The translations under genes were made by a program, and so were the position numbers. Source: Haberlea rhodopensis (taxonomy: Eukaryota; Streptophyta; Magnoliopsida; Lamiales; Gesneriaceae). From it: 64,000 nucleotides of DNA. Shown here piece by piece: positions 33,030-44,184 of this stretch. How positions within the stretch are numbered: the stretch's first letter is position 1; each line of letters begins with the position of its first letter. Where the stretch lies: NCBI GenBank assembly GCA_907163345.1, contig CAJQUN010000021.1, positions 7,502,001 through 7,566,000 on the forward strand, written 5' to 3'. The notes beneath the pieces were generated by a model. It saw only the letters and a program-made list of their open reading frames with translations, was not told the origin of the DNA and searched no databases.

Positions 33030-34335
33030 ATGGTACATGAATGTTTTGAATGCCCATCTTAAGCAGCAAATCTCGAAACCGAGCAAACAATAATGACTTT
33101 TTAGCAAGTATGCCAACTGAAGATAAGAAGCAATGTGTAGAACCAACCCGGATGATTCGAACTTGAATTTTCTCCCTTACAATTCGTTCTTTCATGAATG
33201 TGTATAGCCGACTGACTATAACAAAACAATACTACAAGAGCTTTATGAGGCAAATTCAAGTCCTTAAACAGAGAGAGTAGCCAACAACTTCATATATAGT
33301 ATTGGCCATGGACCTATACAATGCTTCTCTTGATGATTTTGAAACTATATCTTGCTTCTTGGACTTCCAGGAGATCAATGATTCTCCAAGCAATACAAAA
33401 TCCAAAAATAGAACATCGAGTATCAGGGCAAGCCGCCCAATCAGAATACAAGAAGAAACTCAACTTGACGTTGGATAAAGAGCTGTAAAATTATCATTGG
33501 TCAACTGTAACTTTTACATATTTAAGTATCGAATAGACAGCTTGTAAATGTGTATCTCGGGGATGAGCAACATAATGACTCAACTTATTGACTGAATAAG
33601 TCAAATAGGTCGAGTGATAGTGAGATATACCAGCCTACCTATGAGCCTTAGATACACTGATGGATCAGGAAGAAGCTCACCATCATCGGGTTGATTTTCA
33701 GATTGAGATCCAAAGGTGTTGTGCATGATTTACAACCAAGAAGGCATGTCTCATTGAGTAGTTGGAGGCCATAACGACGCTGGCAAATATAAATCCCATG
33801 AGATGAACGTGCTACCTCAATACTAAGAAGTATTTCAAATCCCCAAGATCCTTTATCTCGAACTGGTCATTTAAAAATACTTTGAATGACGTGGTTTCAG
33901 TCTCCTTGTTAGTAGCAATGACTATATCATTAGCATAAACAAGTAAAGACAAAAAACACATCAACATGAGAAGCAATACACAACAAGCCATCAGCATGTG
34001 ACTGAACAAAACTAATACAAAAGTAAAGTTGAGGAGAACTTGGCAAACCATTGGCGTGAAGCAAGCTGCTTGAGGCTATATAATAATTTGTTAATTTGCA
34101 CACGGCATTAGGAGATAAAGACTCCCATTTTTGTTGATAACCCGGAGGCAAAGACATAAAAACTTCCTTCGATAAATCACCATATAGAAATGTATTATTC
34201 ACATGTATTTTATCAACAACCAACCATGAATATCAGCCAAAGCTAGAAGAGTTCGAACCATGACAAGCTTACCTACAAGGGAGAAAGTTTCGAGATAGTC
34301 AATACCTCTTAGCTATAAGCTTATTTAGATACTTA
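33030..34335 (-). pseudogene. Ty1/copia reverse transcriptase-RNase H fragment, decayed
   Basis: Minus-strand reading gives, in order, VNNTFLYGDLSKEVFMSLP, SFVQSHAD, a YANDIVIA active-site relic where copia elements have YVDD, FEIKDLGDLKYFL, then SDWAACPDTRCS and a remnant of the RNase H end. The order is that of copia pol. Frameshifts and stops interrupt it several times and the catalytic YVDD is lost. No LTRs could be tied to it; the fragment starts near 34335 in the early RT. Confidence 0.85.
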
Positions 34336-35320
34336 GTTTCAATTCATTAAGTATTTTTTTCCAACAGGACTAGACACTAACACCCTGAATCGATCTTGAC
34401 AGCGTGGATGTTCAAATGATATGAGGGTATACTTACAGTTTTCATTATGATTCACCAATTATAGATTTACTTTAATAAAATAATAGAGATAAAAATAATT
34501 AAAACAATATTCTAGACTTAAAATGATTGCAGGGAAATAGATTAAAACTATTTCACCAATTTAGGATAATATCTCTTGGAAAACTAAAAAAAAAATAATA
34601 TTCTTAAAGTTTTTCATCTATATAATAATTATAGAGAAAATTTATATTATATGAATAGAAAAAGAAAAAGAAATATCATAAATTTGTATAAAAAAATATA
34701 TGAGCATTGAGTTACTGTTTGAAGATATCTATTCCTCATATTAAAAACATAATTCTCATAAAGAATCATTAAAAACTTTATCCCTCAAAATAAAATAAAA
34801 TTACTTCTAATGAAATTATTACTGAAAATAGATTTTATATAAAATTATCAGACAGTCTTAGTTATTACAAGGTGTTATTGTTTATGTGTACACCTATTGT
34901 GCGTTTAAATTAATTTTACATATAGAAGTTCAACAATCGCATATTAAAAAATTATTATTATTTGTTATATTATCAATAAATAAATGATATTCTGAAATTT
35001 GAAAAAAATATGAAGAGATATATATAGTAACATGTGAAATAAATAATTATTTATATCATTATTATAGTTTGATTTTAACATACAAATATTATAGGGATGT
35101 ATTATTCCCCTAAAGGGTTTATTTGGAAAATGAAAACTGAATCAAAGATTAAAAATAAATAGAAGTCAATTTATTATTGATGAACTTTTCAAAATATTTT
35201 TCAACTAAATTTGTTAAAAACTATTATTTCCAACTAAATCCACATTGTGGAAAACTTCTTCCAATAAGTTCATTTTTATTCTTCATTGTTTATAAGTTTT
35301 TTTGTTTTCATTCCTTAATT
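34336..35320. other. AT-rich intergenic DNA
   Basis: Very A/T-rich, with no coding, repeat or transposon signature that could be supported. Confidence 0.4.
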
Positions 35321-35325
35321 ATCAC

Positions 35326-36420
35326 TGTCACGCCTTGAAATCGGGGTCAATAACACCGACGTTGATTCCAAACATTAATTCAAAATCAACAAGCCTCGTA
35401 TACAGATCTATGATAAAAACCAGTCTATTTATTCCATAGAAAATAATAATCGTCTTTTACAATTGATATTACAAATACAATTGTCTCAGATTAAATCAAA
35501 TATGCGGAAGCGTAAATAAAACTAATAAATTCTTGAAGGTTCTTCGTGGATCATCATCTCCAAAATTGTTCTTGTAATTCTTCATCGATCTCTACTTTTC
35601 GTCCTTGTCTGGGAGGGGAGGTAAGAGGTGAGTATTTGGGAAAATACTCAGCAAGTAAGGGCCGATTGAACATAGTAAAAACACATATATTTTCATAGCA
35701 GAAATCATTTTAAACATTTCTTTATCAAATCCATAGATCTTGGCACTTAAACACATTAACACATATCTCCACATATTCACATATCGACTTATTGGATTCA
35801 AGAGGTGGCTCCCGTGGTATAGCACTTTGCTCTTAAGGATCAAGAGGTGACTCCCATGCATGTGGCACACCCACATCATGTAGCACTTTGCCCCACCGAA
35901 TCAAGTGGTGTCTCATACACACGTAGCACGTTGCTCCGCAAGGTCCTTTCATTCATGATCATGTCACATACTTGTTTAGATTTTAAAAACATACTTTTCA
36001 TAGGGTTGTTCAATCGAGAGTTTAAATAATAAATAATATTTTGAAAACGAAATGAAGTTGTAGCAAAAACCCACTTATATGATGGATAACCGAAGCGAGA
36101 TCCGGGTTGAGAAAATGGTGAGAAACTCCTCCTATCTACCTTGAGGTTTTTTTTCGAAAGTTTTGTGTGTGAATGGTGAGTGCCAATACTTCAAGGATGA
36201 TGAGTAGTAGCCTATGGTTAAGTGAAGAGGGATATATGTAGCTACGGTGGGAAATATATGGTGGCAAGTCCCAAGATTTTAGTTCTTCCATGGCAAGGAT
36301 TAAGGTGTGTTTAAAAGGTAGGGTATTAATTGGGTGATATTATTAAGTATTTAAAAGATAGAATAATAATTAGGTAATAAGTTTAGGTAATATAGTGGGC
36401 ATAAATTTGGGGTCTTCACA
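35326..36420 (+). mobile_element. Solo LTR (Ty3/gypsy type), 1095 bp, perfect 5-bp target duplication
   Basis: It begins TGTCACGCC and ends TCTTCACA, and is flanked by ATCAC at 35321-35325 and 36421-36425. TG...CA ends plus an exact 5-bp duplication define a complete LTR left by recombination between two LTRs. The start resembles gypsy chromovirus LTRs. Repeated words around AGAGGTG, CTCCC and CACTTTGC at 35800-35940 form a short internal repeat. No coding capacity. Strand is assigned from the TGTCACGCC start. Confidence 0.9.
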
Positions 36421-36425
36421 ATCAC

Positions 36426-37200
36426 TAAGTTCAAGAGGTATATGTCTGCAATAAAATGTTTCATCATCTTGCTTGTAAAATCTGCACACCCCATGAATCA
36501 TTTCCTGCCAAATGCCATCATAGATGCCATGATTGATCACCTGGCAAGTCTCTCATTCGATCGAACTTCATCGACCATGTTCTTGCGTTTGATGGGACGT
36601 CGTGGATGGATTCGAGATTTATCAGCGGGAAAATGTGGTTTTGATTAGGTGGATTTGGATTATTTGGAGGTTGGGCGAAGATTTTAGGGATATTGGTGAC
36701 GCCTCTGTCGACTAAACCTTTGACTTCGATTTTCCTTTCGTTGAAAGCTTTGAATTCACGAGCTCAGTCATAATTGCTTTAATCAAAGAACTTTGGACGT
36801 TTTTTATATGTTTATGGGATTTTTGTGCCTCAACTAATATTGAATTGTTATTTTAATTTTTGTGCACAATATCTGTTTGCCAAAATATATGTTAAAGTTA
36901 AAAAAAAATTTTGTTGTGGAAAAATATAATATTACAGTCACTATTTCCATGTTCTGAAATATGAATTATCAACACTAGTACCCTTTGGCAAGCAATTCAT
37001 ATATGTATAGTAAAATTTTTTAGTTTAGATAGGCTTTAAAAGTATGATAAGCAAGTGCATGATCGATTTCCCAAAACTCTGCATAATCTTCCTCGAAAAC
37101 GGATTTAATCAGAAAATATTAAGCAAACAAAAGAGAAATGTAACGAAAAATTACACAAGCAAACTAATGTAAGTTTGTGGATTCAAAACTTATTGTTTAA
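36426..37200. other. Intergenic DNA
   Basis: A 68-residue open frame at 36442-36648 has no recognised domain. Nothing else stood out. Confidence 0.35.
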
Positions 37201-37750
37201 GTGTTTTGATAAGTGCACTGCTTGAGTTTAGCGATATACGTATCACATGTGCACCATTAGACTACAACGGTGTGGTGCACCACCACCATCTTAATATAAA
37301 AAGTGTGTTTTGATAAGTGCAAAATTTGATTCTAGCAGTGCACATACCGCACATACACCCTTAGACTCAAACGTTGCATGTGCATCATAACCTTAATATA
37401 ATAATAGTGTGTGTTTTGTTACGTGCCTAGCGGTGCACTCACGTTGGTAATTACATGCGCCACATTGGTCAAGTGATAAGTCCAGTAAGTTTTTTTTCTG
37501 GGACTGCCAATCCTGCACTTTATCAGCTTTCTGCTTGCTTTTTGTTGTGTATGAGAGGTGATTATGTACTTTGGATGAGGGCGAGGCATTGTTCTCGGAA
37601 AAAAATGTACCGTTATAGCAAATTTACATGATGGAAATGTGAGATTCGAATATTCAAAATATATGTTTTGATAAGTGCACTGCTTGAGTCTAGTAGTGCA
37701 CATATCCCACTTATATCGCTAGACTCAAACGGTGTACCATCTTATTGTAA
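37201..37750. repeat. Family of about 100-bp repeats, each with a small inverted pair
   Basis: Units begin GTGTTTTGATAAGTGC or a close variant at 37201, 37305, 37411 (partial) and about 37664. Within units TTGAGTCTAG-like and CTAGACTCAA-like words face each other, and units close with CTTAATATAA or a variant. Part of another copy is seen at about 44462-44520, beyond the Mutator-like element. Confidence 0.75.
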
Positions 37751-37814
37751 AAGAGGGCCCATAACTTTAATCAATCACGGTTGGATTCTTCTAATTTTTT
37801 GGTGTTTTTTGTTA

Positions 37815-37823
37815 GTAGATTTA
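37815..37823. repeat. Left 9-bp target-site duplication of the Mutator-like element
   Basis: GTAGATTTA immediately precedes the element and is repeated exactly at 44176-44184. Confidence 0.93.
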
Positions 37824-37908
37824 GGGTTTATTAATTAAATAACCTTAATAAAATAAATAATTTCAAAAATAACCCGAAAAATAAAAACATTTCAAAAGTA
37901 ACCTAAAC

Positions 37909-38222
37909 CGCCAACTGGGTTGGCGTGACCAATTGGTCACGCCAACTCAGTTGGCGTCACCTAAAAAAATTTTGGTCACGCCACAATTTAAAATATATTA
38001 GTCACGCCAACTGAGTTGGCGTGACCTTTGTTTTTTACGGTCACGCCAACCCAGTTGGCGTGACCATTATTCACGCCAACTGGAGCTGCAAGTTATTGTG
38101 CAAGTTGGTGGGAATAATTATTGGTCACGCCAACTCAGTTGGCGTGACCAATAAATATCATGTGTCACGCCAACTCAGTTGGCGTGACCCATTAAAGGTC
38201 ACGCCAACTGAGTTGGCGTGAC
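37909..38222. repeat. Left subterminal array of palindromes
   Basis: The unit is GTCACGCCAACT, one central C or G, then AGTTGGCGTGAC. Copies lie at 37935-37961, 38001-38026, 38039-38065, 38123-38149, 38164-38189 and 38197-38222, with a partial copy at 37909-37930 and half-copies near 37974 and 38071. Spacing is irregular (about 7-60 bp) and spacers are unrelated, so this is not a simple tandem repeat. Confidence 0.95.
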
Positions 38223-38639
38223 TTGGAGTTATAAAATTTCCGCAACCCTTCTTCTTCGGCAACAACTTCGGCGATTTACAGTCTAAATTCTTCCTCGCGT
38301 TTGACCTCCAAGTTACTATCGTTTTTTCTCATTTTGCTTCCAGTCTCTTCGTAGTTTCAGATTCAGAATTTAGAGGTAAAAATCATATCGCTGTGAATTA
38401 ATTTCTGTCACACTTTTTCGCTGCCGTCCGCCGCCCCCCGCCGTCTGCTGCCGCCGTCGGGCGCCGTCTGCTGCCGCCGTCTGCTGCCGCCGTCGGGCGC
38501 CGTCGGCCGCCGCCGCCGCCGGTTGCTGATGGCTGGTGGTTGTCGGCGGTAGCATCGTCATGTTTTATCAGTTTTAATTTATTTTGTTTACTTTATGTTG
38601 TTTATATGTACTAATATATTTTTTGTTTCATATAATAGG
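38222..38639 (+). promoter_or_regulatory. Promoter, leader and likely 5' UTR intron of the PMD gene
   Basis: TTATAAAAT at about 38229 is a plausible TATA box just inside the palindrome array. AATTTAGAG|GTAAAAAT at about 38374 and TATAATAG at 38638 would bound a 5' UTR intron ending one base before the ATG. The intron holds the GC-rich minisatellite. Confidence 0.45.
38421..38525. repeat. GC-rich minisatellite (GCCGTCTGCTGCC-type)
   Basis: Units GCCGTCTGCTGCC and GCCGTCGGGC alternate, ending in (GCC)n. It is almost pure G+C and CpG-dense in an AT-rich neighbourhood. Confidence 0.9.
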
Positions 38640-40677
38640 ATGGATCCGATGAATGTACCAGGCCCGATCGATGATCATCTGTTGGTATTGCAGTCATGTC
38701 ATCGTTCTGAAGATGTATGGGCAGGTGATATTGATCGGCCCTTGCGTGTGAGAAATCCGAGCAGCTATTTTTGGGATCTTTGCCCATTAGACACACGTGT
38801 TGTAAGTATGTTACATGAGTTTGGGTTTTATGGTGTATATAGGTGTAATAAGATTACCATTGACCCTCATCTAATCACGGCGTTAGTAGAGAGATGGCGT
38901 CGTGAAACGCATACATTCCATCTGAGATCTGGAGAGGCGACTATTACACTGCAAGACATTGCAGTTATTTGGGGTCTGCCAATAAATGGTCTTGCAGTGT
39001 CAGGTGCCAATTTTGATAAGACAATACCCGAGTGGCAAGAATATTGTTATCGTCATTTGGGATTTACACCAGATCCGGGTCACTTTAAAGGTGCATGTTT
39101 GTTAATGTCTGCGTTGAGTCATCATTTAATAGTAAATCGGATCCATTTGCATAGTACGGCGGATGAGGTTGCTAAATATGCACGAGGTTGTGCATTATTA
39201 ATGATAGGTGGGATTATGTGCCCCGATAGCTCCGGCAATACTGTAAAATTATTGTACATACAGAAATTAGAAGATATCAGTTCTGTTGGTAATTTTAGCT
39301 GGGGTAGTGCTGTGCTGGCATTCTTATATCGTGAGTTGTGCACTTCAGCGGAGAGAGGGAAAAAAGTAATATGTGGTGCATTACAACTCCTACAGGTAAT
39401 CGTTACCTTTATGTTAAAATACTGAAAAAATATATCTTGCATATTTAATTTATATTCTTCATGTTAATGTTTTAGATTTGGGCATGGTCCCGGCTCGAAA
39501 GTTTAGCTCCTCGACTCGGACGCCTGAGAATTGATATTGGGCCAATACCAATCGATGAGGACAATTACTTACCTGTTGCTCCATATGGTGCAAGGTTATG
39601 TATCACAAATTATTTTGCAATGTATAATATTATATTTAATATTTTGTTATATAATTTATGTTTTGTTATGATGATTATGAGTACACAGGTGGACATGTAA
39701 AGTAAGATTTACAGAAACTGGCACACATTCATTACGAATTATTAGAGACATCCTTGACCAGCAGCCATTAAGCCAAGTAATTTTATTTTTTATATTCATG
39801 TATAAAACATAATAGTCTTTGAACATTATTTTAATGTAATACTATATTTGTAGTTTAATTGGCAGCCGTACCCTGATGATTATATTGAAGGACTGCATAC
39901 TGAGTTATGGACATACAGCGGGCCACTCATTTTGTATGACATAGTTGAGATGCATCGTCCTGAGCGGGTTTTTCGTCAGTTCGGCATGGTACAAAACATC
40001 CCACCAGATCCACGGTCAGGGGATGATATATTACATGTAGTTAACCGCAGGGGTAAAACAAATAATGACTGGGCTGCACACCATAGGCGGTACATGACTA
40101 TATGGGGAAATGCACATGCTCATACCGTGGACAGCCCGCGATATGAGTCAGCTGGACAGGGTGTAATTGTCGGGTACAATGACTGGTATGGACGAGTAAC
40201 ACGTAGATTCATTGGCCATCAACGACAATTTGTGGAGGCTGGTTATCAACATGGAGATGGCCCGGCATGGCAACATGTGGTATGTTGCTTTATGAAATAT
40301 GTATTACATATTTGAAAATTGTGTTTAGATTTAAATACTTAATAAATGTTCACTCATTTCAGATTGATCAGCTGTCGCAATTAACAGTTACCTGCGACCG
40401 TAATATCGCTGAGGAACAATCCGTAGGGGCGTACATGGATGCATTTAGTGATGTCAGAAATGTCATACAAAATGTGTTGCATGTCGCGCAGGAACGACGC
40501 GATAGAAACTTTCCGCCCTACGAAGAGGGACATGCGACTCAAGGTGAACAAGTACAGCCGATGCATGTGAGTGATGAAGAACAAGTACAGTCGATGCATG
40601 CGGGTTTTGGAGATGCTGGGCCCTTCAAGCTATGTCCCGACATATATGCCAGGTCCCTCTTCATCATATGCCAGTGA
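38640..40677 (+). CDS. Plant mobile domain (PMD, MAIN/MAIL-like) protein, transposon-borne, frameshifted tail
   Basis: Exons 38640-39395, 39476-39594, 39689-39776, 39854-40279 and 40363 onward join in phase with GT/AG introns, giving 567 aa as read. The start MDPMNVPGP follows an AG acceptor directly; the track-length upstream extension has no support. Family motifs include LRVRNPSSYFWDL, ITLQDIAVIWGLPI, a FNWQPYPDDY segment and RRGKTNNDWAAHH. PMD proteins of the MAIN type act in genome stability and transposon silencing; the transposon-borne form has no known role. The frame shifts by +1 at the GGGCCC run 40618-40623, causing the stop at 40677. Tail-like sequence continues in two further frames, with a second +1 shift near 40882, to a TAG at 40977-40979 after an Arg-rich, CGTGGAL-ending tail. 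Confidence 0.85.
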
Positions 40678-40979
40678 CATGTACGCTGATTATTATACTC
40701 CTCGACCACAGCATCAGTTGTATGACCAAACGCATTTCACGCCTCATCAACCCATGTACTCACAAGAACAAACCAGCCCAGATGTGAATATTAGATTCCC
40801 CGAGATATATGCATCGATGTCACCACAATTTGCCGTGTCACCGGTTGTGTTCCCTAATTTGTCACCTGATGTTCAGCTGGACGATTGTACCTGTAGTGCA
40901 AGAAGACACACCCATTCAGGAAGGACGCGGTCAGAGACGGAAACAGCCACGTCGTTGTGGTACTGGCGGGGCATTATAG
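40678..40979 (+). pseudogene. Out-of-frame C-terminal tail of the PMD gene
   Basis: Proline/tyrosine/serine-rich sequence (for example YVPTYMPGPSSSYASDM) is read one frame away from 40620, then a basic tail in a third frame from about 40884 to the TAG at 40977-40979. It is the natural end of the PMD protein separated by two single-base gains. Confidence 0.75.
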
Positions 40980-41059
40980 AGTTTTAGCCTTCATATATGT
41001 AGTCATGTTTGCCTATTGTGAATCTTAGTATTAAATGTAATGAATGTACTTCCATATGA

Positions 41060-41171
41060 ATGTCTTATTTGATATGTGACAATAACAATAACACAATAAC
41101 AATAAAAGTAACAATAACAAGAACAATATCAAAAACAATAACAATAACAATATCAAAAAACAATTACAACT
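41060..41171. repeat. ACAATA-rich spacer between convergent genes
   Basis: Imperfect repeats of ACAATA and AACAAT fill about 41077-41165, between the PMD gene end and the transposase stop. The A-rich strand may serve poly(A) sites for the PMD gene; this is inferred. Confidence 0.6.
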
Positions 41172-43681
41172 TTATCGGTTTTGGGAACTCGATGCCATAT
41201 GTCGTCTTGCCCGGGCTTCAGGCCAATCCATCTCATTTTGCATGCGTGTTGTTCGGTCTCGACCTCGTCTTCTTATAGTACGCAAGGTGGAATTGTGGTA
41301 CAGTTCGAACGACGGGGTTTCCCAATACTGCTCTCCCCATAATGGCTCAAATTCACCTTGATATGTGCTCCAATATTCTTGCATATTATAATACTCCTTG
41401 ACAAATGTTTTTGCGTTTATGCCATAAGCTCGACATACTTGTATCACATGTGAGCAAGGAATCCCAAATTCTTTCCACTTCCCCACAAGAACATTCCTTT
41501 GATTTGAGCTTCACAACATGAGTATTACCCCCACGTCCAACTTGCATCCTTGTGATAACTGAGGCTGTTAAATGCCTTCGATCAAACATCTGAACTTCAT
41601 GATGAATGGAGTGAAGATCAGCCCGAGCATATTTTTCAAAAGCATAATCCGGCCATTCTTGATTATTTTCGATCATTCTATCAGCTTTTTTCACTCGCTC
41701 CAAAAAATAATGCACACAACGATCGAATGTTAACTGTACAATAGCAGTGATTGGAAGGCGACGTGCACCTTTCATGACTCCATTTATGCACTCCGACATA
41801 TTTGTTGTTAGGATACCACAACGCCATCCTTCATCATGAGCAAGTGTCCACTGAGACTTATCAATCCGATTCAGGTAATCAAAAGCCCTTGGTTCAATGG
41901 TTTTGATCTCTTCCATCGTACGCTCAAATTTTATCAGTTGATTTTCTGATCCAGCTTTCCAACACAAGTCTTTTAAGTGCACGTTTTTGAAACGACTATT
42001 AAAGTTTGAGCAAAGATGTCTCAAACAAAATCGATGCACTCCACGGGGGGGTTTTAAAGTCGGGGATACAGTCGGCTGCTGCAATAAGGCCCGGATGTCG
42101 ATCAAATCAAACACACGCCGCCAGATTCTCCAATAACGTGTTTGCTAACCATCTCCAAGAACCATTTCCATGGCAAAAAGTTCTCTTCATCGACAATTGA
42201 AAATGCCAGCGGTAACACTTGATTATTCGCGTCCATGGAGACAGCAATCAACATCTTATGCTGATATTTTACATACAGATGTGTGCCATCCACTGTAATA
42301 ACTTGACGACAGTGGCGGAAACCATCTATGCACGGTTGGAAGGCCCAGAAAACATGACTCAAAGTTTTTTTCTCTCGGTCTTGCATTATCAAGATGATCC
42401 CACTCCACGACTGTGCCTGGGTTCCATTTTTTCAAAGCTCCCATATAGAAAGGTAATTTGTTGACCGAGCTCTCCAGGTTCCATTACACGTTCCGTATTG
42501 CACGTTTCAAACTATGCCAGCCTTTTGCATATGATATTTCAAAGCCATACTTATCTTTCACCGTTTGAATCACATACTTGATTTCATAAGCTGGATCACG
42601 ACGAACGATTCCCAATAACAAGCTAGCAATCATATTCTTATCCAAGTCGAATGATCAAGCGACAGCTCACTCAGCAGACAAGTGTGAGGGACCACCATAT
42701 TTGGTTATTTTGAATAACCCAACTTTTTTATCCAAACATGCACGCAGGTACCATCTGGCAAGGTATATCCTCTGTACCGTGTTTGCATATTACTTTCCAC
42801 AATGTTTTTGTACTCTTAACAACATGGTACTCACGTTTTGCAACACGTACTGAATAATCCTTCACAGCTGCCTGCAGATGAAATTTATCTTTGAAGACCA
42901 TGTTGCGATGGATTTCACCTTTGGAGTAATCATAAAAACTCCCCCAACGGCCTGTTGGATTGTCAATCGAATCTCCAAAAACTTCTGGATGTGTCATGGA
43001 AAAGAATGGGATTGTTGGATAAAGATTATGATCATTTGTCATGGTTGGTGCCCCCTCCTCTTGGTTTTCAACTGCTTCTGCCATCACACCAATATCAACT
43101 TCATCATCATCAGCATCAGTCTCATCATCAGATGGAATCCCCTCTGGTTCAGAATTAATTTGATCACCAAAATCAGCAAAACTGTCTGCTCGTGGCTCAG
43201 CGGCAACATTATCAACATCTACTGGATGATCATCTCGGTCTCCACCACTATATGAACCCTCAGCTTGATGTCGAGCAACAGACGTCTCTGGAATAACAGA
43301 TGTCGTCAATCCTTCTGAAAAACTGCCACTCATTGGCATTTCTGGAACATAATCATAATTCCTTGGTTCTGCTTGTATATAAAATTCCAAGCAACTATGA
43401 CCCTGTTCTGAATCAAGTAGCCATGCTAAATTGTAATCATCATCTATGGGTAAAACAGTCTGACGTAACCCCGAAAAATCTTTGAACATATGCCTAGCAT
43501 ATAATTTCAAAAGAAACTGGTTGCGATCGCACCCAGTGATATCATATATTTTATCTAATAATTGTAGAAAATTAATTGTACGCCGTATAGTTGTACCTCT
43601 TGATGGACCACGATCATATCGGACGAACTCAGAATCTTGTATAATATTACCCCCCCAATAAAATAAAACTTGAATAGACAT
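41172..43681 (-). pseudogene. MuDR-type (MULE) transposase, at least five frame breaks
   Basis: The ATG at 43681 opens MSIQVLFYWGG; a 317-codon frame follows with an acidic middle and the MuDR DNA-binding region (FHLQAAVKDYSVRVAKREY). The reading then hops frames near 42760, 42650, 42375, 42100 and 41486. The MULE core is visible: VITVDGTHLYVKYQHK (first catalytic D), DRHPGLI-like sequence in another frame (second D), and TTNMSECINGVMK (E). The SWIM zinc finger, CSCG then GIPCSH, is split by one added G. The end reads MASSSQNR. No intron is needed. All the domains for a MULE transposase are present, so loss is recent or partly technical. Confidence 0.9.
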
Positions 43682-43882
43682 ATTTTGATAACTACAGAAA
43701 ACTATTACTAGTAGCTAATAAAATCTTTTCTGATGTAGAAGATCAGCTAAAGCTGCAACTACAGAGCATAATCAGAATTTATCATATAATAAAAATATTA
43801 AAAGAGAAGTTAAAAATATTAAAAGAGAAGTTGTGAATTGGTGAGAAAACTAAGAGGCGGACGGCTTTATTTATAGCCATTT

Positions 43883-44093
43883 AGTGCCGCCAACTGAGTT
43901 GGCGGCACTATTAAAATAATGTCACGCCAACTGAGTTGGCGTGACTCTATAAAACAAAGGTCACGCCAACTCAGTTGGCGTGACTACTATTCAACGGTGG
44001 TCACGCCAACTGAGTTGGCGTGACCAATATTTTATATGGTCACGCCAACTCAGTTGGCGTGACCTATTGGACCCGCCAACTGAGTTGGCGGGT
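43883..44093. repeat. Right subterminal array of palindromes
   Basis: Six copies: 43883-43909, 43921-43945, 43959-43984, 43999-44025, 44038-44064 and 44071-44093. The first has arms GTGCCGCC and GGCGGCAC, the last ACCCGCC and GGCGGGT, whereas the rest use GTCACGCC and GGCGTGAC. The arm changes are matched on both sides. Confidence 0.95.
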
Positions 44094-44175
44094 AAGGTTA
44101 GTTTTTAAATGTTTTCAGAATTCGGGTTATTTTTGTAATTATTTGTTTTATTTGGGTTATTTAAATAAATAACCC

Positions 44176-44184
44176 GTAGATTTA
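44176..44184. repeat. Right 9-bp target-site duplication of the Mutator-like element
   Basis: GTAGATTTA, identical to 37815-37823. Confidence 0.93.

Larger units (their letters stand above)
37824..44175. mobile_element. Mutator-like element carrying PMD gene and transposase, 6352 bp
   Basis: A perfect 9-bp target duplication, the Mutator hallmark, bounds the element. Terminal inverted repeats of about 100 bp (37824-37923 and 44079-44175) are related but diverged; the outermost right end, with GGGTTATTT and AAATAACCC words, is itself nearly palindromic. Inside each terminus lies an array of 25-27 bp palindromes. Between them are a plant mobile domain gene (+, 38640-40979) and a MuDR-type transposase (-, 43681-41172), convergent and about 190 bp apart. 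Association of PMD genes with plant transposons is known. Both genes carry frameshifts in this sequence, so the copy is probably inactive unless these are sequencing errors. Confidence 0.95.

Noticed and set aside
38370..38561. 63-codon frame rich in Ala/Gln/Arg on the minus strand
   Set aside because: A translation of the GC-rich minisatellite.
42878..43485. Plus-strand frames of 61-125 codons
   Set aside because: Shadow frames of the transposase coding strand.
37909..44093. CRISPR-like array of palindromic repeats with spacers
   Set aside because: The host is a plant, the spacers vary in size, the repeats lie inside Mutator-type ends, and no cas-like gene is present.
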